The translations under genes and the position numbers were made by a program. From assembly GCA_044341025.1 (NCBI GenBank), contig JBIISM010000004.1, forward strand, positions 62,001 through 126,000: DNA of 64,000 bases. The letters are read 5' to 3'. Below the pieces are notes generated by a model that saw only the letters and a program-made list of their open reading frames with translations, was not told where the DNA came from and made no database searches. This stretch comes from JABMMZ01 sp044341025 (GTDB taxonomy: Bacteria; Bacteroidota; Bacteroidia; NS11-12g; UBA955). Below, piece by piece: positions 8,509-18,200 of this stretch (the first letter of the stretch is position 1; every line of letters begins with the position of its first letter).

Positions 8509-9342
8509 TTAATTGTGGTTAATGTCAATATAGGTTTGATAGTATATCGAATTAGAATTAATTCTCAAATAGTATATTCCATTTGTAATGTTTGAAACAT
8601 CAATGGTTTCTGAAAAAGGAATTTCATTTATTACACTTCCATTAACATCGACAATTGAAATTACAGCATCATTCAAGCTGTAATTGCTGATAAAATTAAT
8701 AAAATTGTTGCTTGGATTTGGATAAATCGACACATTAAATGGTAAAGTTGCATAGTTAATATTTGAAGTATTGCATCCTACTTTAACTTCAACCAAACGA
8801 GTTTTATATGTATAATTGTCTGAGGCGTCGGTAGCTTGGTAATAATCGGAATGTAATCCAATCATATTCGTATTCACACTTGAACTTATACACTCCAAGG
8901 TTATATCTTTGCCAGAATAATAATTATCTGTTACCGTAGGTTGGACACGGTAATATGGCATACCAAATTCAACACAAATACGGTCAGCTGTATTTAAATT
9001 TATTGTTGGAGGAATAAAATCGTCCACTTTAAAATTAACTGTATCATAAGCAATGTTGCCGCTTGTATCTTCGGCTTCAATAAACAACGTATAGGTGCCT
9101 CTTACTAAGGCATTGACTGTGCCGTTATTGCTCCAAGTTTTCCGAATGACAATATCAAGTGCATCCGTTTGATTGTCTGAAACAGATTTAGGTTCATTTA
9201 AAACAAAGCTTTGGGCAATTTGAACATTTTGATTTCTTCCCTTATTTAAAGTTATTACTGGAGGCGTTGAATCTGCAAATACATTTCCTACAAACAATAA
9301 TAAAGAAAGCAAAGAAATGAAGGTTTTAGTATAAGTATTCAT
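8509..9342 (-). CDS. secreted T9SS cargo protein with DUF5011/HYR-like Ig domains
   Basis: About 277 residues. A Sec signal peptide (ISLLSLLLFVGNVFA) is followed by two Ig-like repeats, each starting with a PPxIxLN motif (TPPVITLNKG, IPPTINLNTA) and containing EDTSGNIAYDTVNF and DASDNYTY, the pattern of DUF5011/HYR-type bacterial surface domains. A type IX sorting domain ends the protein (VSIYPNPSNNFINF, then NGIYYLRI). Probably a small surface-exposed or released adhesin-like protein. No catalytic motif is visible. An upstream Met at 9348 is an alternative start. Confidence 0.82.
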   Translation of the reverse strand: MNTYTKTFISLLSLLLFVGNVFADSTPPVITLNKGRNQNVQIAQSFVLNEPKSVSDNQTDALDIVIRKTWSNNGTVNALVRGTYTLFIEAEDTSGNIAYDTVNFKVDDFIPPTINLNTADRICVEFGMPYYRVQPTVTDNYYSGKDITLECISSSVNTNMIGLHSDYYQATDASDNYTYKTRLVEVKVGCNTSNINYATLPFNVSIYPNPSNNFINFISNYSLNDAVISIVDVNGSVINEIPFSETIDVSNITNGIYYLRINSNSIYYQTYIDINHN

Positions 9343-9372
9343 AAGCATGGTGATTTATTCTTTCAAAGTTCG

Positions 9373-9400
9373 CACATGTATTTGTAATTAAACACATGTA
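9373..9400. repeat. paired CACATGTA direct repeats upstream of the T9SS cargo gene
   Basis: CACATGTA occurs at 9373-9380 and 9393-9400, exactly 20 bp apart (two helical turns), each containing the palindrome ACATGT. A degenerate -7 element GAACTTTG (minus strand, 9371-9364) lies directly beside the pair. The arrangement suggests an activator or repressor site, but the function is inferred. Confidence 0.35.
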
Positions 9401-9485
9401 AAGCACAAAATGACATTAATATGTAATTAACATGACTAATAGATGACAATGCATTAATAAATAAAGCATTACGTGAATTTGTAAA

Positions 9486-10670
9486 TTAATTCTGCAACGC
9501 TGAAAAAGCAAGAAAGGCCATTAAACCACAGCCATCTTCTATTGCATCCTCATCAATATCAAAAGTATTTGTATGAACTGCAGAAGTAATGCCTTTTTGT
9601 TCATTTCGAGTTCCTAATCGGTAAAAGCAAGCAGGCACTTCTTGGCTATAATAGGCAAAATCCTCTGCAGCCATCCATATATCTAGAGCTTCAACATGTT
9701 CTTCACCCATATACTGATTAGCGAATTCCCATAACTTGCCTGTTAAAGCTTCGTCGTTCTTTAAATAAGGATAACCATCCTCTATTCTAACTTCAGCAGT
9801 CGCCCCAAATGCCTCTGCGGTGCTTTTAACAATCGTTTTAATAAGATCCTTTACCTCCATCCTCCACTGCTCATCCAAGGTCCTTAAAGTGCCCTCAAAA
9901 GTAACGGAGTTAGGAATTACATTTGTTGCTCCTCCATTGGAATTAATTTTACCGAAACTTAAAACAGTTGGCAAGATTGGTTTAGCTTTCCTGCTAACAA
10001 TTTGCTGTAAAGAAACAATTACTTGGGCAGCGGTAGCCACAGGATCAACACAAAGATGTGGCATAGCGCCATGACCACCCTTTCCATTTATTGTAATATA
10101 GATTTCATCGGTGCTTGCCATGTATAAGCCTTTTCTGAAACCTACATTCCCGGTATTAATAAACGGCATTACGTGTTGCCCGATAATTGCATCAACTTTA
10201 GGATTGCTAAGAATCCCCTCTTTAATTAAAAGACTAGCTCCACCTGGTAATTTTTCTTCTCCAGGTTGAAACACCAATTTTATAGAACCTCTAAACTCTG
10301 ATTTAAGAGCAGTTAATATTTTTGCCGCACCCAATAAAGAACTTGCATGAACATCGTGCCCGCAGGCATGCATAACATTAGGGTTTTTAGAAGCATAGGA
10401 TTTATCACTAATTTCTTGAATTGGCAGCGCATCTAAATCGGCTCTTAATGCAACTGTTTTACCTTCACCTAATTCACCGTGAATCATTGCCCAAACACCT
10501 GTACCAGAAATCCGATGGGTTTGCAGCCCCAGATTCTGCAAATAGTTTTCCACCAATAAAGCGGTATTTTCTTCTTGAAAAGACAATTCAGGATTGCTGT
10601 GAATGCTATGTCTGATGCCAATGATCTCTGATTTTATTTCTCTTGCTAACGATTTAATTCTTTCTTTCAT
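9486..10670 (-). CDS. M20-family amidohydrolase (N-acyl amino acid / hippurate hydrolase type)
   Basis: About 394 residues, cytosolic, no signal peptide. The M20D metal ligands are visible: HACGHDVHAS, FQPGEEKLPGGA and the C-terminal DIWMAAEDFAYYSQEVPACFYRLGT with the last His in SAVHTNTFDID. The central dimerisation domain (GKGGHGAMPHLCVDPVATAA) is present. Family members remove acyl groups from N-acyl amino acids or act on IAA-amino-acid conjugates; the exact substrate is unresolved. The ATG at 10670 is preferred; one at 10676 is also in frame. Confidence 0.9.
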   Translation of the reverse strand: MKERIKSLAREIKSEIIGIRHSIHSNPELSFQEENTALLVENYLQNLGLQTHRISGTGVWAMIHGELGEGKTVALRADLDALPIQEISDKSYASKNPNVMHACGHDVHASSLLGAAKILTALKSEFRGSIKLVFQPGEEKLPGGASLLIKEGILSNPKVDAIIGQHVMPFINTGNVGFRKGLYMASTDEIYITINGKGGHGAMPHLCVDPVATAAQVIVSLQQIVSRKAKPILPTVLSFGKINSNGGATNVIPNSVTFEGTLRTLDEQWRMEVKDLIKTIVKSTAEAFGATAEVRIEDGYPYLKNDEALTGKLWEFANQYMGEEHVEALDIWMAAEDFAYYSQEVPACFYRLGTRNEQKGITSAVHTNTFDIDEDAIEDGCGLMAFLAFSALQN

Positions 10671-10732
10671 ATGCACTGTGATTATCTGTAATTTTATTCC
10701 ATCAAATTAATTCCTCAAATTTGCACTATTAA

Positions 10733-11326
10733 ATGAAAGCAATCAACTATTTTATTTTGAATATTATTGGACTAGGTTTATTAGCTTCTTGTCAGTCGCA
10801 AGATCAACAACAACATGATTTAGATTCTTACACAAAAGCATATTTTGAGGTAAAAGACAATTCAAAATTTATCTTCACCGAGCTAAGCGATACAAACATT
10901 AACATAGAATACATATCTAGCAATTATACAAACGATAGAGCTAATCCAGATATAGAAAACAGTGAATTTTTGTTTTACGATTTAAATTCTCCAAATCAAG
11001 CCACTTTTACCATTCGATGTCAATCAGGTGGAACACAATTTAAAGATCAAATTGCCTTAATAACAAAACAAAACGATTCAACGGTAATTGGACCTATATT
11101 CTTTAATCTAGGCGGTGCCTTTTCGGCTGGAGCAGGTAGTGGTGATTCAGTTTTTCAATATCCAACTTACAAAATTAATTCGACAACTTTTTCTGATGTA
11201 GTGCGCATAAAATTATTCAATAACATTAAATACAAAGAAATTTATTTCGCAAAAAACATTGGATTAATCGTACGTAAGGAGAAAAACAACAAAACGTATT
11301 ATGTCAAAAGGTACAGAAAAATGTAA
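10733..11326 (+). CDS. hypothetical lipoprotein
   Basis: 197 residues. The signal ends in LGLLASCQSQ, a lipobox with Cys about residue 20. The mature part is rich in polar and beta-forming residues (FTIRCQSGGTQFKDQIALIT) with a Gly-rich stretch GGAFSAGAGSGDS, and I recognise no family. A degenerate -7 element (CAAATTTG, 10716-10723) lies 9 nt before the start. Its stop codon abuts that of the convergent cmk gene with no base between (TAA then TAG on the other strand). Confidence 0.8.
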   Translation: MKAINYFILNIIGLGLLASCQSQDQQQHDLDSYTKAYFEVKDNSKFIFTELSDTNINIEYISSNYTNDRANPDIENSEFLFYDLNSPNQATFTIRCQSGGTQFKDQIALITKQNDSTVIGPIFFNLGGAFSAGAGSGDSVFQYPTYKINSTTFSDVVRIKLFNNIKYKEIYFAKNIGLIVRKEKNNKTYYVKRYRKM

Positions 11327-12016
11327 CTAGGACATTTCAATTGCTTTAAAAGCAAGTGACAAAGCCAGTTCATTTTGTTCAGCTTTACTAAGTGCTGAGT
11401 TATCAATTACAATTGCATCTTTCGCTTTTAGCAAAGGACTATTGCTTCTATTTGTATCACTAAAATCACGGTCATTTAAATTCTTCAAGACCTCTTCGAA
11501 AGTAATTGAATGATTTCCGTTTTCTTTCAATTCTTTTAATCTTCTTTCTGCTCTGATTTCAGCTTTCGCAGTCATGAAAATTTTGAGTTCAGCCTCAGGA
11601 AAGACCACAGTTCCAATATCCCTACCATCCATAACAACGCCTTTATTTAAACCTATTTCCTGCTGTTGTTTAACTAAAAAATCACGAACAATTTGAATCT
11701 TACTTACTGGACTAACCATATTGGATACTGACATATTTCTAATTTCATTTTCAATATCTTCACCATTTAAAAAAGTATGATAAAAATCGTCATCAGGAAT
11801 ATGTTTAAAAGTGATCTTTAAATTGGGTAACAATTTAGATAAATCATTTTCATTATCAATACCAATACCATTTTGAATCATGGCATAAGTAACAGCCCTA
11901 TACATTGCACCAGTATCTATAAAAATATAATCAAGCGATTTTGCTAATACTTTAGCCAAGGTGCCTTTGCCGCAACTTGAATAACCGTCAATTGCTATGT
12001 TTATTTTCTTGGTCAA
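11327..12016 (-). CDS. cmk: cytidylate kinase
   Basis: 229 residues. Phosphorylates CMP/dCMP for nucleotide synthesis. The P-loop is GYSSCGKGT near residue 11; TGAMYRAVTYAMI follows, and the CMP-binding and catalytic segment MDGRDIGTVVFPEAELKIFMTA is intact with the LID arginines (AEIRAERRLKELKENG). It is 2 nt from the cysteine desulfurase and forms a run with it and speB. Confidence 0.96.
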   Translation of the reverse strand: MTKKINIAIDGYSSCGKGTLAKVLAKSLDYIFIDTGAMYRAVTYAMIQNGIGIDNENDLSKLLPNLKITFKHIPDDDFYHTFLNGEDIENEIRNMSVSNMVSPVSKIQIVRDFLVKQQQEIGLNKGVVMDGRDIGTVVFPEAELKIFMTAKAEIRAERRLKELKENGNHSITFEEVLKNLNDRDFSDTNRSNSPLLKAKDAIVIDNSALSKAEQNELALSLAFKAIEMS

Positions 12017-12018
12017 TT

Positions 12019-13155
12019 TTAAGATTTTACATTATCAAACAACTGTTTAATATAATTCAAAGCATAATCAACTTCTTCAAATGTATTCGATTTACCGAAA
12101 GAGAATCGGACCGGCGCATGGTCAAGGTTCTGACCAATCGCTCTTATGACATGTGAACCTGCATTGCTACCAGCACTACAAGCACTTCCTCCAGACACGG
12201 CTATACCATTTAAATCAAAGCTAAACAAAAGTATATCACTTGCCAATTCAGGTGGGAAGGCTAAACTTAACACAGTATATAAACTATCTCCTTCAGGATC
12301 ACCATTGAATTTTATTTTAGGAAAATCAGATTTTATTCTATCAATGAAATATTTCTTAATCGATGAGATATGTTTTTGCTTTTTCTCTAAGTCACGGTAT
12401 GAAATCTCCATGGCTTTAGCCAAGCCAACTATACCATAAACATTCTCAGTACCTGCTCTAAGTTCACGTTCTTGAGACCCACCAGTTATTAATGGTTTCA
12501 CACGGTTTCTTTTGTTGTGGTACAAAAATCCAACTCCTTTAGGACCGTTAAATTTATGAGCCGCACCAACTGCAAAATCCAAATCAATTTTTTGGAAATC
12601 AAATTGATAGTGAGACATCGTTTGAACTGTATCACAATGAAAAAGTGCATTGTATTGTCTGCACAATTGGCTAACTTTTTCTATGTCCAAAAGATTCCCT
12701 ACTTCATTGTTGCCATGCATTAATGAAACCAAGACATCTGAATTTGATTTTAACAATGATTCCAACTGAGATAAATCAAGATGTCCATTTGAAAGCGGTT
12801 CCAGCAAATGCATTTTCACTTTATTTGCATTGGCCAATTCTTCAATGGTATGAAGCACTGCATGGTGTTCGATTGGAGATGTTATTATATTTTTAACATT
12901 TAAAATATCGACGCTTCCCCTTATTGCCATATTATCGGCTTCTGTACCTCCGGAAGTAAAAATAATTTCAGAAGGTGTTACATTAAGAAGTTTAGCAATT
13001 GTTCTTCTGCTAATTTCCAAATGGGCTTTTACTTTGCGGCCAAATGCGTGAGAAGATGAAGGATTGCCAAAATCATTTTTTAATACAGGCAAAATAGCTT
13101 CATAAACTTCATTGTCTAATGGGGTCGTTGCAGCATGGTCAAAATAAACTTTCAT
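12019..13155 (-). CDS. cysteine desulfurase (NifS/IscS-like)
   Basis: 378 residues, PLP-dependent. The N-terminal VYFDHAATTPLD and TSGGTEADNMAI are typical; the Schiff-base Lys lies in AAHKFNGPKGVGFLY, and the active-site Cys in AVSGGSACSAGSNAGSHV on a short loop, as in the IscS/NifS group I class. It mobilises persulfide sulfur from cysteine for Fe-S clusters or tRNA thiolation. No IscU neighbour is present, so the specific acceptor is unknown. It is co-directional with speB (2 nt away). Confidence 0.93.
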   Translation of the reverse strand: MKVYFDHAATTPLDNEVYEAILPVLKNDFGNPSSSHAFGRKVKAHLEISRRTIAKLLNVTPSEIIFTSGGTEADNMAIRGSVDILNVKNIITSPIEHHAVLHTIEELANANKVKMHLLEPLSNGHLDLSQLESLLKSNSDVLVSLMHGNNEVGNLLDIEKVSQLCRQYNALFHCDTVQTMSHYQFDFQKIDLDFAVGAAHKFNGPKGVGFLYHNKRNRVKPLITGGSQERELRAGTENVYGIVGLAKAMEISYRDLEKKQKHISSIKKYFIDRIKSDFPKIKFNGDPEGDSLYTVLSLAFPPELASDILLFSFDLNGIAVSGGSACSAGSNAGSHVIRAIGQNLDHAPVRFSFGKSNTFEEVDYALNYIKQLFDNVKS

Positions 13156-13157
13156 GA

Positions 13158-14054
13158 TTATATCTTATTGTAATAGCAGCAATAACCTAATAATTTGTAT
13201 AACAATTTAGCCAAGTTAAATTGGGTTAATATCTCTCCCTCCTTAGGTGCACATTCCACGATATCAAATCCAATAATTTGTTTTTTCTCAGCTACTTTTC
13301 TTAGGAATTTTAAACCTTGGTGCCACATTAAACCGCCTGGTTCAGCTGTCCCAACAGCGGGCATCACAGACGGGTCAAATCCATCCGCATCAATGGTTAT
13401 GTATACTTTATCATTCAATTTATCAATGCACTCATCCATCCAAGCATCATTTTCTTGAATCATGTGTGCATACCAGGTATGAATGTTTTCGGAAGATTGA
13501 ATCAAATCATACTCCTCTTTGCATTGGGCTCTTATTCCAACTTGGCATATCGGAATGTTTAAATCATGTATTCTTGCCAAAACACTCGCGTGGGAATATG
13601 GATTGTCATTGTATGCAGACCTAAGGTCGCTGTGAGCATCAATTTGTAGAACAGAAAAATCGGTGAATTTTTGTTGAAATGCTTTTACGAAACCCAAACT
13701 AACCGTATGCTCTGCACCTAATGAAATAACGAATTTATTGTTGTTAAGGTGTTCAAGTGTTTCACTTTCGATTAAGTCGATGGCGTCCTGATTGTATTTG
13801 CCTTCAAAATCCATTGGATGCAAGGTTGCAATTCCAACTTTTTTGTAAGCCTCTTGCGCTGTTTCTTCGTCAAAAAACTCTACAAAATGACTTGCTTCAA
13901 TTATCGCTGCAGGACCTAAGTCACTGCCTTGAAGATAAGAAGAAGTATATTCGTAAGGAGCCGATTGTATAACAACTTTACTAGTTTCATAGTTATAAAG
14001 CGTTGAATCATCAATGCCTAAAAAGTTATTCTCTGTGTTATAAATTTGTTTCAA
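13158..14054 (-). CDS. speB: agmatinase-family ureohydrolase
   Basis: 298 residues. The binuclear manganese ligands are visible: GAEHTVSLG, QIDAHSDLR, YSHASV and ITIDADGFDPSVMPAVGTAEPGGL. The last motif and the neighbourhood fit agmatinase, which makes putrescine and urea from agmatine, better than arginase, but formimidoylglutamase cannot be excluded. The start is TTG at 14054 with no upstream ATG in frame. An AT-rich hairpin separates it from efp. Confidence 0.88.
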   Translation of the reverse strand: MKQIYNTENNFLGIDDSTLYNYETSKVVIQSAPYEYTSSYLQGSDLGPAAIIEASHFVEFFDEETAQEAYKKVGIATLHPMDFEGKYNQDAIDLIESETLEHLNNNKFVISLGAEHTVSLGFVKAFQQKFTDFSVLQIDAHSDLRSAYNDNPYSHASVLARIHDLNIPICQVGIRAQCKEEYDLIQSSENIHTWYAHMIQENDAWMDECIDKLNDKVYITIDADGFDPSVMPAVGTAEPGGLMWHQGLKFLRKVAEKKQIIGFDIVECAPKEGEILTQFNLAKLLYKLLGYCCYYNKI

Positions 14055-14077
14055 AATATATGTTAGGTTCTAAAATA

Positions 14078-14110
14078 AAATAACTGAATAAAAATTTTAT
14101 TCAGTTATTT
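14078..14110 (-). terminator. AT-rich hairpin between efp and speB
   Basis: A nearly perfect palindrome: the 16-nt arm at 14078-14093 (AAATAACTGAATAAAA) pairs with 14095-14110. On the minus strand it follows the efp stop (14131) and runs into TTTATTTTAG, consistent with a weak intrinsic terminator. Confidence 0.6.
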
Positions 14111-14130
14111 AAAAATGTTCTCGAATGAAA

Positions 14131-14694
14131 TTATTTTACTCTTTCAACATATTGAATTGTGCGTAAATCAATTTTGATTTTGTCACCCATATCTACGAAT
14201 AAAGGAACCATCAAACTAGCGCCAGTTGAAACGGTTGCAGGTTTAAGTGTGTTTGTTGCAGTATCACCCCTAACCCCAGGTTCGGTATAGGTAACTTCAA
14301 GTTCAACATGTGTTGGAGGGGTTCCGCCAATTGGATTATCGCCTTCTTCAAATGAAACCAATACAGTCATACCCTCTATCATGAAAGGCGCTGCATCACC
14401 GAAATAAGTTTCTGCGATATTATATTGCTCAAAAGATTCGTTGTCCATACAAACCAATGAATCGCCTTCTTTGTAGAGGTAAGACAATTCTCTTACTTCC
14501 ACTCTAACAATGTCTACTTTTTCGCCAGGATTGAATCTGTTTTCTACAGATTTTCCAGTCTTTACATTTTTCATTTTACCTTGATAAAATGCCCTTAAGT
14601 TACCCGGTGTGCGGTGAATATATTCGATAATTTGTACCAATTCTCCGTTATGACGAATAAATTGTCCTACTGATAAATCTGATGCTGTTGCCAT
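14131..14694 (-). CDS. efp: translation elongation factor P
   Basis: 187 residues, normal EF-P length with three beta-barrel domains. The N-terminal tip loop reads HRTPGNLRAFYQGK, so position 34, the lysine modified in E. coli, is Arg (codon AGG at 14593-14595). The C-terminal EF-P signature GDTATNTLKPATVSTGA is intact. EF-P relieves ribosome stalling at polyproline. No EpmA, EpmB, EarP or YmfI-like modifying enzyme is in the window. It stands alone after the STAS-like gene. Confidence 0.97.
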   Translation of the reverse strand: MATASDLSVGQFIRHNGELVQIIEYIHRTPGNLRAFYQGKMKNVKTGKSVENRFNPGEKVDIVRVEVRELSYLYKEGDSLVCMDNESFEQYNIAETYFGDAAPFMIEGMTVLVSFEEGDNPIGGTPPTHVELEVTYTEPGVRGDTATNTLKPATVSTGASLMVPLFVDMGDKIKIDLRTIQYVERVK

Positions 14695-14750
14695 ATTAAT
14701 TAATGATGCGAAAATAGCTTGAATTCACTTCATTACCAAACATTGTAGCA

Positions 14751-15140
14751 TCAATTAGGTATACTTTTAAGCCAATCCATGGCTTTTGAGGTATCTACAA
14801 AAAACTGAGTTGGATAATTGTCTTTTATAAATTTTGAATAAAAATTAATTACCATTTTTTGATACAATGAATGCACAATAATTGCTTCTGCAATAATATT
14901 ATGTTTGATTTTTAGGCTCGCTTCGTGTCCGAAAAGTCGGGCTTCTTTGGTTATTTCTGTTCTTTCACCTGTAATTACTAATTTTTTTACAGGCTTGTGG
15001 TTTGTATATGAATTAACCAAATCAAAAGATTCAACCATATCTTGAAGCTCGATACGAACATGGTCTTTAAAAATAATTTCACAAATATTACCCTCTATCA
15101 TTTGTATAGAGAGTATGACTTTACAAGGTGTTTTCAACAT
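14751..15140 (-). CDS. STAS/SpoIIAA-like (DUF7793-type) protein
   Basis: About 129 residues from the ATG at 15140. A longer frame begins at 15185, but a TATTTTTG promoter element at 15150-15157 lies inside it, 9 nt before this ATG, which favours the shorter form. The pattern (KKLVITGERTEITKEARLF, then a helix and a final KAMDWLKSIPN) resembles the STAS-fold family found in Bacteroidota, possibly a regulatory antagonist. Assignment is by pattern memory only. Confidence 0.6.
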   Translation of the reverse strand: MLKTPCKVILSIQMIEGNICEIIFKDHVRIELQDMVESFDLVNSYTNHKPVKKLVITGERTEITKEARLFGHEASLKIKHNIIAEAIIVHSLYQKMVINFYSKFIKDNYPTQFFVDTSKAMDWLKSIPN

Positions 15141-15149
15141 AATTTTAAA

Positions 15150-15157
15150 CAAAAATA
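15150..15157 (-). promoter_or_regulatory. -7 promoter element for the STAS-like gene
   Basis: TATTTTTG on the minus strand, exact TAnnTTTG, 9 nt before the ATG at 15140. It decides the start codon of the gene. Confidence 0.55.
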
Positions 15158-15241
15158 CAAAAAGATCATTGAAATATAGCACCAATCTTCAAGTCAAATT
15201 TTGGTTTTTATTTAAGTTGCTGATTTGGAATTAATTCAAAA

Positions 15242-15271
15242 AAAAAGCCTTAACAATTGTTAAGGCTTTTT
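15242..15271 (-). terminator. terminator of the rpoBC operon
   Basis: A perfect 30-nt palindrome (arms 15242-15256 and 15257-15271, core GCCTTAAC/GTTAAGGC) bounded by A and T runs, 18 nt after the rpoC stop on the minus strand. It is the only strong hairpin at the 3' end of the large operon. Confidence 0.9.
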
Positions 15272-15288
15272 AATCTATAATTTAAATC

Positions 15289-18200
15289 TTAGTTAGAACT
15301 TGCTACTTCACCTTCTTCTTTTGAAGCCATTAAGCGCTCAAATTCTTCTTTGCTACCAACAACGATGTTGTCATAAGCTCTCATACCCGTTCCAGCAGGA
15401 ATTAAATGACCAACGATAACGTTTTCTTTTAATCCACGCATAAAGTCTACTTTACCTGCAATTGCAGCTTCGTTTAATACTTTAGTTGTTTCTTGGAATG
15501 ATGCAGCACTCATGAAACTTCTCGTTGCCAATGAAGCTCTTGTTATACCTTGGAGCACAGAGTCGGCAGTTGCTGTAACAGCATCTCTAACAAATACTTG
15601 GGTTTTATCTTGGCGCTTCAAAGAACTGTTTTCCTCTCTTAATTCACGCAATGAAACAATTTGACCAACTTTAAGCTTATCAGAGTCTCCAGCTTCTAGA
15701 ACTACTTTTCTATCAAAAATCCAATCGTTTTCTTCAAACAATTCTCTTTTTTCAACAATTTCATTTTCTAAGAATTGGGTATCACCTGGCTGCTCTATGA
15801 TCATCTTTTGCATCATTTGTCTTACGATAATTTCGATGTGCTTGTCATTGATTTTAACACCTTGAAGGCGGTAAACTTCTTGAATACCATTCAAAATATA
15901 TCTTTGAACCGCGGTTGGACCTTGAATTCTTAGAATATCTTGAGGCGTAATTGCACCGTCGGAAAGTGGAGCGCCAGCTTTAATGTAATCATTGTCTTGC
16001 ACGAAAATGTGTTTAGACAATGGAATCATATAGTGCTTTAATTCGCCATCTTTACTTGTAACTGTAATTTCTCTGTTACCACGTTTGATACCGCCATAGG
16101 TTACAACCCCATCTATTTCTGAAACAGTAGCAGGATTTGATGGATTTCTAGCTTCAAACAATTCTGTTACACGGGGAAGACCACCAGTGATATCTCGAGT
16201 TCCACGGGCTGACCTAGGTATTTTGGCAATAATATCACCTGCACTAATCGCTTTTCCATCATTTACCGAGATGTGAGCACCTACTGGTAAGCTGATTTCT
16301 TTTAGCACTGTTTTGTCTTTGCCAATGATTTTAATTGAAGGTGATTTGGTTTTATCCTTAGTTTCGATAATTACTTTTTCACCATAACCCGTTACTTCGT
16401 CATTTTCTTCTCTGAATGTGATACCATCAATAACATTATCATATTGAATTTTACCAGCTAAGTCAGATAAGATAACTGCGTTGTATGGATCCCAAGCACA
16501 AATTAAATCTCCTTTTTTAACTTTATCCCCTTCTTTCAAGTATACGAATGAACCATAAGGAACAACGAAAGTGATAAGGATATTTTTATTTTTAGGATCT
16601 AGAATTCTTACCTCTGCACTACGGCTTAAGTTTAACTCAACTTTTTGAGCTGAACCAGATGCTTCGTCAGTTTTTTCAGTTGTTACAGTTTTAAGCTCAT
16701 CAAAACTTACTATTCCATCAAATCTAGAAACGATTTGAGATTCAGCGGCAATACTAGATGCAGTACCACCCACGTGGAAAGTACGAAGTGTTAACTGTGT
16801 ACCTGGCTCACCGATTGATTGCGCAGCAATTACGCCCACAGCCTCCCCGATTTGAACCATTCTTCCGTTGGTTAGGTTACGTCCGTAACATCTAGAACAA
16901 ACTCCACTTTTGGTTTCGCAAGTTAAAACTGAACGTATTTCCATTTCTTCAATACCAGAACTTTCTATTTCTCTAGCAACTTCTTCAGTAATTTCAGAAC
17001 CTGCAGCAACAATTAAAGCACCAGTTTCAGGATGGAAGGTATCGTATAAACCAGTTCTACCTAATATGCGTTCGTATAAACTTTCAACAACATCATCGTT
17101 GTCTTTTAAAGCAGTTAATGACAATCCTCTTAGCGTATCACAATCATGTTCAGTGATAATTACATCCTGAGCAACGTCATGCAATCTTCTAGTCAAATAA
17201 CCAGCATCCGCAGTTTTCAACGCTGTATCGGCAAGACCCTTACGCGCACCGTGGGTAGAAATGAAATACTCTAATACAGATAAACCTTCTTTAAAGTTTG
17301 ATAAGATTGGATTTTCAATGATTTCACCGACACCACCACCAATATTCTTTTGTGGTTTTGCCATCAATCCCCTCATTCCACCTAACTGACGAATTTGTTC
17401 TTTAGAACCCCTCGCACCAGAGTCAAGCATCATATAAATCGGATTAAATCCTTGGTCGTTTTCAGCCAATTCTTTTAATAGAATTTCGCCCACTTGAGAG
17501 TTAATTCTTGTCCAAATATCAATTACTTGGTTGTAACGTTCATTGTTGGTGATAAATCCATTCTCGTAATTGAATTTAATTTCTTCAACTTCAGATCTAG
17601 CCTGATCGATTAGCTTTTCTTTAGCATCAGGTATTTGAACATAGTTTAAGTTAAAGGATAAACCACCTTTAAATGCATAATGGAAACCTAAGTCTTTGAT
17701 ATCATCCAAGAATTTAGAGGTTCTAGCAACACCAACTTCTTTAACAAAGTTGCTGATGATATCACGCAATGATTTCTTAGTCAACAATTGGTTGATGTAT
17801 CCCACACCTTCTGGAACAACTTGGTTAAACAATACACGACCAACAGTTGTTTCAATTAATTGGTAGGTAAAATTACCATTGCCATCTTTATCTAATAATT
17901 TACATTTTATGTGGGCGTGTAAGTCTGCCTTTCCTTCATTTAAAGCAATGATTACTTCCTCTGGAGAATAAAACGTAATACCTTCACCTTTAACTAATTT
18001 TTGAGGTGTATTTTTTCTTCCCTTGGTAATGTAATAAAGACCAAGCACCATGTCTTGAGATGGAACTGTAATTGGCGATCCATTTGCAGGGTTCAAGATA
18101 TTGTGTGGCGCTAACATCAACAATTGGGCTTCCAATATTGCTGCATTTCCAAGTGGAACGTGAACAGCCATTTGGTCACCATCAAAGTCAGCGTTAAAAC

